From: Isoetes taiwanensis
Taxonomy: Eukaryota > Streptophyta > Lycopodiopsida > Isoetales > Isoetaceae
Direction: 5' to 3'
Assembly (NCBI GenBank): GCA_021234155.1
Contig: JAJEKV010000143.1
Coordinates: 692,636-756,635 of the forward strand
DNA: 64,000 bases
Part shown: one piece after another, positions 48,551 to 60,606 of the stretch
How positions within the stretch are numbered: position 1 is the stretch's first letter
Layout: each line of letters begins with the position of its first letter
Position numbers and translations under genes: made by a program
The notes under the pieces: generated by a model
What the model saw: only the letters and a program-made list of their open reading frames with translations
Databases searched by the model: none
Told to the model about the DNA's origin: nothing

Positions 48551-50150
48551 TGAAAGTAGACGAAGTGGCGATCCAGGGCCGTCCTAAGAGGTAAGAAAGC
48601 TATAGTAGGATCTGATATAGGACTATGGACTTCACCTCTAGTGCTCCGGCCCTCTCAAGTTCATTACTTTGCTGTACCCTAGATCTGGTAGCCTCATTTT
48701 TAGCACACTTCTTATCACATTTGAAAAGGCGGAAAGGTCATAGCTATTGAAGAAGTGGAGCAAAAGAATCGAGAATAAAGATTCAAGCTCCAAAGAGTTG
48801 TATTGATATTTATCATCCATGGAGACCAACGAAAATGGGAACTTTGGTTCCTGCTAGATCCAAAGATCAAAACAATCTACAAAAAAGTCGAACTGATTTT
48901 TGTTGTCCACAGAGAGATCACAGTCTACGGGACCCAACGATAAGGTCTGTGTCGTATCCAAATAGAATTGTAGTCATCTCTACCAGATTGGAGCCAATTA
49001 GAAGTGCTACTTGAGAATCAAATAGGCATGGAATATTGTTAGAAATATAGCTTATCGTTATTTCGTCAGTGTAATCAAAGATACCTTTGTCATAAATGCT
49101 TTTGAGTATGGACCAGAACACTTTTAGTGGCTTTGAAATCTGATCAAAGCCTTTTAACTCGTAGAATTACTTTGTCACCACTTGTTTTGTTTCCTATTGA
49201 AATGTTGTTATTTGATGAATCTATTTCTAGCTTCAAAAAATTTGCTTTGATACGCATAGCCCAAAACAATTTTATCAGTAGTTTTCAAAAACCCTAGTCC
49301 TACCTAAACTTGACGTTTAATTCTCAAAAATAAGCACTTTTATAAATCCTCATAAGTTGCGCAATCAGTAATAATATCCTTATGCATTCACGTTGATATC
49401 TTTTCTCGATATATTGGTTTCAAATCCAGTTATCAACAAAGAAGAAAACGTGCATAAGCCTAACAAAGTTGGTGAGGAAGAGCTTATTGTATCAAAGTTT
49501 AAGATTTCTCTTGGCTCTATTTGGTTTTTCAGATAATTGCCTTATAAGATTGGGTTATATATTCCTTGTTAGTATTAGTACAATAAACCCAATTGGTTGC
49601 ATCTGGCAATCTATTTCTAGTATTTTGCCTTTGAAATTTTGTTGAAGGAAAGCTAATTCACAAGTTCAGACCAGGCTATTGCCTACTCAAGGAAAAGCCA
49701 TACAAGTTGTGCTAAGTTGTGATATCGAATATGCTTATGAGCAATTATTTTTATAGATGTTGGTATGTATGGTGTGATGGCTACATATGTACAACCATCA
49801 TGGAGTTATATGTTATATCATCGAATTCTTGGACGACCATGCCTATAGAGTGGTCTTGAGCTTCTTTCTTCTAGCACTTCAGTCATACTTACATGGAATT
49901 GGGACATTCACAAGGCACGATTTCCACTATACAGATGTAATAATTAAGAGATGATCACCACCACTATTGGCTACAGACTAAAAGGCATCTCATTTTAGAG
50001 CAAAAAAGCATGAGCTCTCAAACAGAGACACGTGATCTGAAAGATCTAAAACACGTGTTATTTCAGTAATATAAGTCATAGATATTGAGAACTCCATATT
50101 TGTATAATAATCACAAAGAAAAATAATCTCACAACCATTTCTACTCACAT
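48551..50150. other. No recognised gene
   Basis: AT-rich DNA. Minus-strand frames at 48,638-48,829 and 48,918-49,121 are short and may be further LINE remains; I cannot support them. Confidence 0.5.
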
Positions 50151-50244
50151 CTAGCTATTAGAATTTCTTTGCTTTTGCTCAAGAAGAACGAGAGAATTGA
50201 AGCGTATAATAAAGGAAGTGTTGGTTGAAAGTATCATATCGGTG

Positions 50245-50550
50245 TTATTGGGACCATATGGAAGATCTTTTGGGAACCTTATTGAAGATCTTATCGGTGT
50301 TATTGGGGATGATGAGGGCCGTAGGATAGACATGGGCCTTGCTTTTGGAGGAGGACGGACGAGAGGGCTGATAACGGCCGTAATGGCCATAAGGGGCCTG
50401 GAAATTCTGACGAGGGGTAACATTCTGACGAGGAATGCCCTCAGGGTGGCCGTTATGGGCCAAAATCTCCTCCTCGCTCATGATCACCGTGTAAGATCCG
50501 TTGAGGGCCACTTCCGGCACGCCTCGATCTCTTTCGTACTTTCGATTCAT
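50245..50550 (-). CDS. Unrecognised 101-aa frame
   Basis: Minus-strand frame beginning MNRKYERDRGVPEVALNGSY, with SEEEILAHNGHPEGIPRQN, a glycine/tyrosine/serine-rich middle (PYGHYGRYQPSRPSSSKSK) and a short basic end. The plus-strand frame over the same bases (50,197-50,676) is longer but less protein-like. A direct repeat of ATATGGAAGATCTT / ATTGAAGATCTT type with TTATTGGG lies near its 3' end (50,246-50,310). I do not recognise a family; it could be a first exon or chance. Confidence 0.3.
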   Translation of the reverse strand: MNRKYERDRGVPEVALNGSYTVIMSEEEILAHNGHPEGIPRQNVTPRQNFQAPYGHYGRYQPSRPSSSKSKAHVYPTALIIPNNTDKIFNKVPKRSSIWSQ

Positions 50551-50583
50551 TGCCCATGCCTAATTCCTCCCTTTCTGGACACC

Positions 50584-50799
50584 TGCCGGCAAATTAATCA
50601 ACACAAACAAGCAGTTAGCAGCGCGGATTTACATTTAATTCACGAGCCCAGAAAAATACACAGCCACCAGACTTAATTTGGTGGCATTTGCTTGCATCAA
50701 TCTCCTTGCAAATTCAAGCTTTTGGAAAGGATCCATCGTCTACCGGAATGGGCTCTTGATGCGCTCTTATCCCATGAAGCCTCAATTCGTCTCCGAAAT
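50584..50799. repeat. 216-bp direct duplication, copy 1
   Basis: Begins TGCCGGCAAATTAATCAACA and ends CGTCTCCGAAAT. The same 216 bases appear at 51,894-52,109 with no difference that I could find. Flanking bases differ on both sides. Confidence 0.95.
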
Positions 50800-51893
50800 G
50801 TTAGGGTAGACCACATTTCTTGTTATTATCATCTGTTTTACATCCTATAATTTTCTATGAGTTTCCCGTGACACCTGGCAGGGTGCTAGTGCCAGCTGTC
50901 CTAGCTAGTGCCATCTGGCTCAAAAATTTCCTCTATACAAACCGAAAAGGCAAAACGCGCCCCAAAATATGAAGCTTTGTGCAAATATAAAATGCAAATA
51001 AGCCATAAAGTATGGAGCTCTGTGCAAAGGAAAATGCCCCAACAGACTCCAACGGACTGGTCGAACTCAAACTACAGGACACAAACAATCGGTACACCGC
51101 AGGAGAAAGCCTGTATGCCAAAGAAAATCCGGCGCAATGCAATCGAAACCAAAATAAGCCAAAGAAAATCCGGAGCAGTGCAATCGAAACCAAACTAAAC
51201 TCAGGCCGACTTGGGCCGGCCCAAAGAAACCAAAACACTAATCTGCTTGCATGTTACTCCAACCGACAGAACTGTAAAAAAAGCACACGGATCAGTAATA
51301 TTCTCGTAGAAACATGGAAAACTAACAAGAAGTCGTGATTTTACCTTAAGATTTTGCCAAAATATCAAGATCTTTCGCAAGAAATGATGCTGCACTGTTG
51401 CATGTACCTCCAGCCGACGAAATCTGCAAGAAAAACATGTTAGGACGCATGCATTTCACAAAAATCATGCCAAAAATCGAATGATCATCATCAAAATCGA
51501 AAGATAATCATGGCAAACCTCTGAAAATACTGTCAGAAACTGCTGAATCAACAAAAATGATGCTGACGCCACTGAAATGATGCTGAATCAACAAAAATGA
51601 TGCTGGCGTCACTCCAAAATCGAGGCGCTACCGCCAAAATCAGCACCAGACGGTCCGCAACACACAAAAAGATGCTCCAGCAAGCAAAAAAGTCGACGAG
51701 GAAGCTAAGCGCCTAACGGAGCGCCATAGCCGACCTCGCCATAGCCAAAAAATGTGGAGTGTCCAAAAATTCTGCCCCAAACAGTTCGTCGGCCACACGT
51801 GCGAAATGTGGCCTACCCCTAACATTTCGTGCGGGAATGTTCGGCCATAGGCCATTACGCGGGGTAAGGCCACCTGGCGAGCCCGGAGGTAAT
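50800..51893. other. Spacer between the 216-bp duplicates, no gene seen
   Basis: Contains short duplicated phrases (GCCAAAGAAAATCCGG at 51,118 and 51,157; AATGATGCTGA around 51,540-51,600). No coding domain recognised. Confidence 0.5.
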
Positions 51894-52109
51894 TGCCGGC
51901 AAATTAATCAACACAAACAAGCAGTTAGCAGCGCGGATTTACATTTAATTCACGAGCCCAGAAAAATACACAGCCACCAGACTTAATTTGGTGGCATTTG
52001 CTTGCATCAATCTCCTTGCAAATTCAAGCTTTTGGAAAGGATCCATCGTCTACCGGAATGGGCTCTTGATGCGCTCTTATCCCATGAAGCCTCAATTCGT
52101 CTCCGAAAT
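51894..52109. repeat. 216-bp direct duplication, copy 2
   Basis: Identical by eye to 50,584-50,799. The pair brackets 1.1 kb, a size that would fit a miniature terminal-repeat element, but the repeat ends AAAT rather than CA and no primer-binding site follows copy 1. Confidence 0.95.
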
Positions 52110-53638
52110 ATAAAGTCAGCTGCTAACCGCATATGCGTAGTCATGCCGTTTAGTCGGGACCCAGCCCGCCTTGTTGACATTCGACTTTATCTATTCGTTT
52201 CTTTTTGCTGTTGCATATCCGCTAGATCTTTCCTCACGTTCTCAATTTGTTCACTTTATCTTGATTTGACCTTTTCTTTTATTTTTTCTTTTAACGGATT
52301 TGATGACATTTTTTTCATTCTTTTTTTTTTTAATTTTCGGACCATTTCAATTGTCATTCTATCATTTCCACCAAAGGGACCATACAATTCAACCCTATAG
52401 TGCTTTGTTTGCATTTGCCCTGCATTTGCTTTGTTTGCTACTTGAAAGGAGTGTCAGCGGGTTGGTTTTTGACATTCGGGTTATAAGGTGTATGTATATA
52501 GATCCTAGCGGAGCTGCGGCGATGTTTCTAGGCGGCTATGGTGCGGCTATGGCACTCAGAAATGGTGCTTGGCAGCCTTTTTTGGAACCATTTTTTCCTA
52601 TGGCGGTAAGAATCGGCGGAGCAAGGTCGGCTATGGCGTGCTTTTTTCATCTTTTGATTTTGTTTCTTGCAGGGTTGAAATCTGCAGAGATGATGGAGCA
52701 GAAGAGCAGAAAAAAGCCCTTCAGAGTCCTTTTGTCCGCCTTCTTCCGCATACTCGCACCGCCTTTCGCTTTTACTCCCCGATAGTCCTAAGATCCCTTC
52801 TTCCTTCTACTCCAGCATACAAGCTTCAGAACTGTCTAATTTTTGTGTGCTCTTACTATGTTTTTTCTTCTTGCTTCTTATCTATGCAAAGCAATGCAAA
52901 AGAAACAGGGCAGAGGTATAAATATGGAGCATAAGAGCATACCTCACGGGTTTCTGATATGAATGTGATGCAGACCTCATGCAGAAGAATGAATTTGCCC
53001 ACAAGCTAAGGAATGAGGCACTTGCTCCATGTTGTGCCACAATTGGTGAGTCCAACCAATCCAGGTCTTATTGTGAATTTGTGAGCGCATGACAGAAGGA
53101 ATTGCAGTATCAAAGCATATACAGAAGGACCTTTCCGAAACAGAAGCATATTTCCGAAACCTTGCATATACTGTAACGACTTGCTATGTTCTATTTTCCC
53201 AAACCTTTCCCCTATCGGCAGACTGAATCGGCATTCTTCTATTTTGCTAAACATTCCCCCTATCGCACCGGGTAAGATCGATTCTTTATACTGCTTATTC
53301 TCTCAATATTTAGAATCGACAGAATTTAAACTACAGAAGTGGACATACAAAAGAAATCGGAGGAATCTCTGTTTATAATTATATGCTCTGTTTTGCATCA
53401 GCCACATCCTGTTTGCTCCCTTTTAGTAGAAATGCATCCGTCTGTCGCCATAGCTTGCAAATTTTTAAGCTTCTTGCAATCAAATTTTGGTTTCTTGGTT
53501 TGCTGGGTTCAAATTCCACAATCAGCTATGTAACATCTGTGTAAAATCTATCAAAAATTGTTGTAACTGGTGGTAGTCTAACCTGTAACCTTTAGCAGGT
53601 GCAGTGTCTTCCCCCTTTCTATTCCGTGATGTATTGTA
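52110..53638. other. No recognised gene
   Basis: Mixed T-rich sequence. The frames 52,300-52,785 and 52,569-52,934 are open but show no known domain. TCCGAAA and CCCCTATCG words repeat near 53,130-53,270. Confidence 0.5.
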
Positions 53639-53742
53639 TAGGGGAATGGCAGAAGGGGCTGCCTTTCATTATGGCTGACCATTCCATTGCCGCCGGCCGG
53701 TCCGCCCGCCACTATGAAAGGCAGCCCTTCGCCATTCCCCTA
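53639..53742. repeat. 104-bp near-perfect hairpin
   Basis: Left arm 53,639-53,674 (TAGGGGAATGGC, CTGCCTTTCAT) pairs with right arm 53,709-53,742 (ATGAAAGGCAG, GCCATTCCCCTA) with only about three bulges or mismatches in 34 pairs and a 34-base GC-rich loop. It could be a tiny MITE or a precursor of small RNAs. Confidence 0.85.
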
Positions 53743-53983
53743 CAAAATGGGAAACCGAGCAAGAAGTTTACCCGCTCCCGCTGTTGAATCGATGGATTGG
53801 ATCGACCTGTTCATCACCGGAACAGCGGAATGCCTACCCCAACTTCCATTCCGGGATATTGAGGGATGACAGATGTCAGCACAAGAATAATCTTCCGGGA
53901 ACAGCGACCCAGTTTCCATTTTGGTATGCCGTGTGGCGACATATAGCTCATCTTCCGACAAAAAAAGTCGACCCGAGCATTTT

Positions 53984-54261
53984 TCATGGCATGACAGTTA
54001 GAGATGTTGTGTCCTGGGGTACCATCATCACAGGTTATGCGCAGCTTGGCAAGACCGAATGTTTTCAGTGTTTTGGCGACATGCAACGTTATGGTATTGT
54101 AGTAAATACAGGCATTCTTATCGCATGCAGTTGGCCTGATTGATGAAGGCATTTGGTATTTTAAAACCATGGGACAGTTATATGATACAAGGCCTAATTT
54201 GTGTCATTTAACTTGCATGGTGGATCTTCTAGGGCATGCTGGGTTTTTCAATGAAGCATTA
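53984..54261 (+). pseudogene. PPR gene fossil, segment 1 (PLS-type repeats)
   Basis: Part of a pentatricopeptide-repeat protein, the family that binds organelle RNA for editing or processing. It reads HGMTVRDVVSWGTIITGYAQ (a PPR L/S-type repeat start), then GDMQRYGIVVN, a frame change near 54,110, GLIDEGIWYFKTM and LTCMVDLLGHAGFFNEAL. This order is the usual penultimate part of PLS-class proteins before the E motif. Coding stops exactly at the Helitron junction (A at 54,261) and resumes at 58,525. The 5' end upstream of about 53,984 is lost or unrecognisable. Confidence 0.85.
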
Positions 54262-57200
54262 TCTTATATTATATAATGTTATTGTGTAAGTGTTGGACCC
54301 AGCCCTAGATCGGACGGCTGAGATTCGCTCTCTCTGTTTAACGGTCAAGATTGCCCCCTTGAACATTGAAACTATCTTCGGCAGCATCTTGAATTCTTGG
54401 ATTCTTGGGTCTTACAGGAACTGCCATCGCGGTAAATGTCCGAAACTGCTTCAAAACAGAGATAAGGTAGAATCTATGCAAAACGACCCTCTTTGATCTG
54501 AGTTCGCCAAAAGCCAAGTTATTTTAGGTCGTTTCTAGCCACAAAGAAGCTCAGCTTGCATCTTCCATTTCGGTTTGGCCTTACCCAACCATATCAGGCC
54601 TGCAATGAGCCATGCAGAGGACGTTAGCCTTTTCTCCATGTTTCAGGTGTGTTTTTTAGTATTCAAATGCATCTTTCGTCCTGATACATGGTCCGAGCTC
54701 ATGCCTTTCAAGAGTTAAGTGTTGATTTGGTTTTTTATTGCAATAGTAGCGGTCCTGACTCCTGACTTCCGTATTTTCTTCCTTTTGGATGATTCATTTT
54801 TTGAAGCGTGACCGAGGCCTTACCTGGTAAGGATTCGATACCCAGAACCATCTAAAGCAGATTTGTTTTGAAGCAGAACAATGATTGCTTTAACTTTGTA
54901 TTATGTCCTTACCTCTGAGTGGCATAGCTGGCTGGATGACGAGCTCCAGGACCCCATTTCGGTCACGGTTTTCATACTCTTTGTGAGCTTCTGACTATGG
55001 ACAAGTCTGTAATAGCTTTGAAGAAAATGACACAAATTACCATGTAAAGCTTTGCTGCATTTTGGTTATGGAATGCAGGAAGATGCAGGAAGAAGCTTAT
55101 TTTTCTCTGAGCTAAATGTGGTGAAATGAAATAAGTTATAGATGCAGTTAATTATTTCTGTTTGAATTAGCCTCAGGAAAACCATGTGCAATCGAGTTGT
55201 GGCCAAGGATTTGCACTTTGAACGTTAAAATTGCCCGATGTGATTGAGCTGGAGCAGCCCGTAGTTGACATATGCAGCACAAGGGCATCTTAGATGCAAT
55301 TTTTATGTAAACAAACAAAAGTACCTTTGTCTGATTTGGGCAGTTGCATTGTGAGTCTCAAGTCGTTTTATGTCATCTATGTGGTATAAAAAGCATTATC
55401 TTACAAACAGATAGATTGCTTGGTGTGCTCCTCTTGCAAAGCATATGTAAAGGGTGTTCAAAACATGTTAGCTATATTCTACAATTTCTGGCTGAACAAT
55501 CTGTAGCCAGTTCTCATTGTAGGCAGAAGGTTACAGTCTATTTACCTTAAGCAAGCTGATCTGGTGCTGTTCAGTCCCCAAGATTTGAGCAACTCTTCTT
55601 CTGGATGGGCAATAATTCATTAGAACTTTCTGCATTCTATCCAAGTGCATGGTGCAAAGCGCAGATTAAGTTGGGAAGGAATATATTAAACCCGCACACC
55701 CTGCTTTATTGCAAGCACAAACTAGCAAATTATGGTCATGGCATAAGGGGAATGCTCCATGCACAGAGTAAAATAAACGGTGTGCATGGATTACATGGCA
55801 ACTTATCGTCAAGCCTGGCACAAAAGTTTGGTACATCTTTTGTCCTTGCTACTGCAACTCCACTGCTACAGTTGGAAGAGACGTAGACAAGTGTACGATT
55901 TTATGTCTGATTAATGCCCTTCTATAAATCATGTTCATATTATAATGATGTACGCCGAAGATAATAAACTACAAAGTTTAATCGACACAGTCGAAGTGAA
56001 GCTTTTATCTGTTTACAGGTGAGGAAAAGCCTTAGTTAATTTTCTTCATCCTTCTATGTAGAGCCTGCACTAACTCTGCTTTCTCAGGTTAGGTTGAATC
56101 AAACTGCTGGTGGGTGGATTGCATAATAGGTTCATACCTCTTGAGTCCCATCTTTGTGAGACAAATAGGACATGAACTTGCCTTTAGAGTATTTTCTGAC
56201 TTCATGGCCTCCAGAGTTAACAGGTATTGCATTCCTTCTCAAGTTTCTACTCATTCCACGTCTACTTTGAGTTTCACTATATAAGAGTTGCACCTGCCTG
56301 TGAGAGGCATTAGGATTTGTTAGCAGTTCTGCATTTATAGCATTTGTTTAGCACTTTCTAGATTATCAACATAAAATGCCCACCCATCTATCTTTTTGAT
56401 GTCATAGTGTGTAAGCACATATGCTTGAAGCATCTATAATTCTTTTTATCTCATCGACATCGATTCAAATGGATTTACCTTGAATATGAATCTCCCATGC
56501 TCAAATTGATTCATTCCCTGTATTTAACTCAAAATTGTTTATGGACTGTTTGGGCATGCTTTTCCAATCCTTCAAAGCTTTGAGAACATGCTTTTTAATG
56601 GCTCTATTCCAGAAGAAATGTATTACTGCATAAATATAGCTTCTAAGATGTGATTCAAAGAATAGCAAATGACTTTTGGTTATACAGTGTTATCTACAGG
56701 TTCTTATAGTGTTTTCAATATTTTTAATGATAAATAGTAATATTCATATGTATCTTAAAAATTATACAATGGACTTATTCTGGTTGGTCTGAACAGCAGG
56801 TACAAGTTACATAAAAATAACATTAGTCGGAGTAGAATAGATATGATTTACTTCTTGCCACCCATCAATCTCTTAGAGTTGGTGTGAGTCAAGCACATCC
56901 ATGCTTGGTCATAAGCTTTTAAAAGACAAAATCAAGCTTAGGGGAAGTTTTCCAGGGACTACCAGTTATCGACCGGTCTTGAATCATATCTCCGACACGC
57001 GCCCCAAAAGGCTTTGCCCTACCACAGATGCGGCATCGGCTCGAGGTTACATGTGGATATGAGATGCATGCGTATGGAAATTTGTATAGCCTAGGATATT
57101 GTACATTTGAGTGAAATGCAATAGGAATATTGATCCAGCGCCTAGCTTCAAAATCCTAATTATTATATCAGGGGAAGGAGGCATTAAGGTTAACCGTAAA

Positions 57201-58524
57201 TATACATTGTGATAGATTGTTCACAAATATCAGTGGAAATATGTGTGCATTTGAAAATCCCAACATTCAAATTTGTGTGCTAATTGTGGTACTTTTCATA
57301 TTTTAACATATTTCCTAAGTGGTTGATTATAGTTGTTGATTCCATACCAGAATTAGTTTTGCAAGGCTGCTAGAATTTAGCATCAGATTTTTTTATCTTA
57401 GCATTTACGAAGTATTATACGCAATTGCCCCTTTAATGGTAAATTTTTAACTCCCAAGTTGCCCCTTTAATGGTGAATTTTTAACTCCTAAATGTAATAT
57501 ATGCACTGCAATATCCACATTTATGCTAGGCACCTATGGTCTGTGTTGGAACTACATTCGATAGATGGGGGCACAAGCTAATTATTTTTCGATAGATGGG
57601 GCACAAGATTAGGGGCACAAGCTAATTATTTTTCGATAGATGGGGCACAAGATTACCAATGCTAGGCATCTACGTTTTGGTTGGAACCACATTATATAGA
57701 TGGGGGCATAAACTAATTATTTCGGCAAGATCCTAGAAAAAGCAACCCATAGAAAAGGCCTTTTGCCTTTCATCTTAATGTACGGTCTTTATTTGAAGAC
57801 CATATGTCATTTGAAAATCCCAGCATTCAAATTTGTGTGCTAATTGTGGTGCTTTAAAGATTTTCACATATTTCCTTAGTGGTTGATTAGAGTGATTGAT
57901 TCCATACCAAAAAGGCATTTAGCTTAGTTATGCAAGGATGCTAGAATTTAGCATCATATTTTTCTCACTTAGCATTTACGAAGTGTTACATGCAGTTGCG
58001 GTACATTTTTAACTCCCAAGTGTAACATAGGCACCATAATTTCCACAATTATGCTAGGCCCCTATGGTTTGTGTTGGAACGACATTTGATAGATGGGGGC
58101 ACACGCTAATTATTTTGGCATCAACCTAGATGCACAATATTACCAATGCTAGGCACCTATATTTCGGCTGGAACCACATTATATAGATGGAGGCATAAAC
58201 TAATTATTTTGGCATCTCCTAGGAAAAATAACCCATCAAAAAAGACCTTTTGCCTTTTTTCTTAAGGTACGAGCAGTCTTTATTTGAAGATATATGTTTG
58301 TTTCTTAGTAGTTTTAACATCATGCCATAGTGTCAAACATCCCTTAGGACATATCTTGGGGCGAAGTTACTCTACAATTCCCAAAATGATCCAAGGGCCT
58401 AGAAGTTACCCAACTCAAATGCACAAGTTCTCAGAGGCCCAAAAGTTACTCTACTCAAATGCACAAGTTTCCAGCATTTACAGGTTCCCAAATTATGCCT
58501 AGCAACGCTGGGCATCGTTACTAG
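54262..58524 (+). mobile_element. Non-autonomous Helitron, ~4.3 kb (probable)
   Basis: It splits a PPR gene between A (54,261) and T (58,525), as Helitrons do. It begins TCTTATATTATATAATG (5' TC) and ends CTAG (58,521-58,524), preceded 8 bases upstream by the hairpin GCCTAGC / GCTGGGC with loop AAC (58,497-58,513). No Rep-helicase gene is present. An open frame at 55,605-55,886 (93 codons) is the best candidate for captured sequence but I do not recognise it. No target duplication is expected and none is seen. Confidence 0.68.
57246..58262 (+). repeat. Tandem ~575-bp duplication inside the Helitron
   Basis: Copy 1 (about 57,246-57,780) and copy 2 (about 57,826-58,262) share TCAAATTTGTGTGCTAATTG, GTGGTTGATTA, GCTAGAATTTAGCATCA, TTAGCATTTACGAAGT and AAAAGACCTTTTGCC-type landmarks. 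Within copy 1, a 48-bp unit with CGATAGATGGGG and CACAAGCTAATTATT is repeated (57,558-57,655). Confidence 0.8.
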
Positions 58525-58573
58525 TGTTTAATTAAGGCGGCGACACAAAAGCAGATATTTGTCTGTGGATGAC
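58525..58573 (+). pseudogene. PPR gene fossil, segment 2 (between Helitron and MULE)
   Basis: Only 49 bases of the PPR gene remain here. They continue segment 1 as CLIKA and, after a one-base frame change, KADICLWM, the typical lead-in to the E motif. The last nine bases (58,565-58,573) are the left copy of the MULE target duplication. Confidence 0.8.
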
Positions 58574-59260
58574 GGCTCGGGATAGTCTTACCACTGGTTT
58601 CGGGGATCCGAGGTAAAAATCGTCCTCGGTATCACCCCGAGGGGCTTCGGCAATTCGTTCAGGACCCGTTTGGCCCGTCTTGACACCGTGGTGGCACGCA
58701 TAAATCCCGGGCCGTCCGCCCGCGACACATCCGGGCCGTCCGTGGTGTTCCCGCCTCGGTATCACCAACCCGTCCAGCCCTCACGGGATCACCAGCGTGA
58801 ACCAGCCCTCCGGATCCCTATGCCACGGCGATAACGGCGCCCCGTATCGGTAGTGGGTGTGATCCCCTCACTCGGATCGCCATCGGCGTGGCGATATCCG
58901 CCACCGATATCGCCACCTGATCCCGCCTCGGGGATCACCACCATGGCCCGACTTCGGGCGGCGTCGAAGACCGGGAAGATCGCCCCGGGGATCGAGGAAA
59001 GGACTCTGGCGATAACGGCGCCCGATATCAGCCGTGGTGAATCCCTCCTCGGGGATCCGCCGATACCCGGGCATGATTACTTCCTCGGGATCACCCAGGA
59101 ATCACGGCGGCGGTGATCCCCTCCTCCGGGATCGCCATCGCCGGGCCGATATCGGATGCCCGGTTATCGCCGGGGCTTATTCCGAGACCTCGGGATCCCC
59201 GAAAAGTCCTTCTCGGTGAAAACCTCCTCCGGGATCACCACTGCCTTGACGAAAGCCAGG
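58574..59260. repeat. Left MULE terminal inverted repeat with subterminal array
   Basis: GC-rich sequence with many copies of CGGGGATC, GGGATCACC and CGATATCGCC words. It is mirrored, imperfectly, by 61,190-61,853. Such arrays are plausible transposase-binding clusters. Confidence 0.75.
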
Positions 59261-59549
59261 GGCCGTCCACGTGGTTCAATCGATGCCATTGGTTTGAATT
59301 AATGCCTGACGGCCCAGGTCAGTGTCGTACGCCATCCACTAATGGTGTAACCGGAGAGCGGGGAAAAGCGCGATTATTAAATGCGGGCCCAATTGCGAGT
59401 CGCCACGTGCCAAATGCATATTTGCACAGGCTCTTCTCACATGCCAAATGCATATTTGCACAGGCACGTTTGGGAAAACCTACAAGTGTTAGTGTTAGAA
59501 AGTATGCAAGAAAGTATAACTTGGGGGAAAATTGCCAGGCATCACTTAC

Positions 59550-60451
59550 ATTTTTTACCGCCTTGATTTCAGCATCAGCATCGTCAGTTATGATGCAAGA
59601 AGGATGCCAGTCCGGATCATCCTGGCATAATGAATCCTTTAGTGCTTTCAACCACTTAGTTATAGCCCTACTTTTTTGAGAATTGGTTATGACATATGCC
59701 AATGGCATGCCATTGCAATGGTCATCGAAGGCAATGAGTGTAAAAAGATAGTACCTGCATAATTGAAACCAATAGCTGTCATTGCATCTTGAATTTTAAA
59801 CCAATAGATGTCATTGCATGATTGAAACCAACTGCTATAGCCATTTTAAATGGACTATGGAAAAGATCTAGAATGGAAATGAACTCTTAGAGTGTACCTC
59901 TTGTCATTAGTTTTGAAGGTTGCATCCATGCAAATGGCCCTATTCTTTCCAAATTTCAGCATTGCCTCTCTTTGGATTGGAGTCATCACTCCCAATTGGA
60001 ACGTGTCACCATGTTCATACAAGAACACGGACTCTAGATGTTGTTGCACCCACATGTTGATGCTAGTGGGAAGGTCTTCATGTAGCTTCCAAGTGTTTCT
60101 AACAACACTCTTCTCAATGTTGTAAATATCCCGAATCTTCAGCATGTCATCCCTACACAAACTATCCTTGCCATGCACATCTACTTTAAATCTCCACCTC
60201 TCCTCGTGCATGTTCATAACACTTCGTGGGGTGTGCCAATGCACGAGCTTTTCTCTAACCCATTCCCTCAATTCCTGTGAGATCCACGGTGCTAGCTTGA
60301 ATCTGATACCTTTCTCTACGTCAACAAATTTACCATGGCAAGGCTCACCTTGGAGATTTCTATGCTCAAACCCATAATAAGTAACTTGAGAGCATTCTGG
60401 AAGAAGGTAGAGTTGCCTAATGGTAAAATGGCATTGGCAGCCCCTACGCAC
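59550..60451 (-). pseudogene. MULE transposase, partial
   Basis: Minus-strand gene with one clear GT-AG intron (59,755-59,897). Exon A (60,451-59,898) includes EKGIRFKLAPWISQELREWV, RDIYNIEKSVVRNTWKLHED, LGVMTPIQREAMLKFG and AICMDATFKTNDKR, which holds the first catalytic Asp. Exon B (59,754-59,550) continues YYLFTLIAFDDHCNGMPLAY and CIITDDADAEIKAVKNV, with the second catalytic Asp, then a GTAAGT donor. The third catalytic residue and the C-terminal zinc finger that MULE transposases carry are not found before the left TIR, so the protein is truncated. Confidence 0.82.
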
Positions 60452-60606
60452 ACTCTCACCCCTCTCAACTCTTTTTCTGCGTGTGCGGGGTTGACGTGGT
60501 CCATCGGAACCACGTGAGTGTTCAAAGTCTTGTCACGGGGACCATATGTGCACAAGTACCTATTTTGAGTGTTCAAAATTAGTGCATGAAAGTAGTGCAT
60601 GTGCAT

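Noticed and set aside
48638-49121. Minus-strand short frames as part of the LINE at 47,998
   Set aside because: No RT or endonuclease motif could be matched; left unassigned.
50584-52109. 216-bp repeats as LTRs of a miniature retroelement
   Set aside because: They start TG but end AAAT rather than CA, with no primer-binding site, polypurine tract or target duplication.
52300-52934. Two overlapping plus-strand frames as a membrane protein gene
   Set aside because: Hydrophobicity comes from T-rich DNA; no family motif, and the frames disagree.
58532-59116. GC-rich frames in the MULE ends as genes
   Set aside because: Frames are open on both strands because of high GC and repeated words; they coincide with the terminal inverted repeats.
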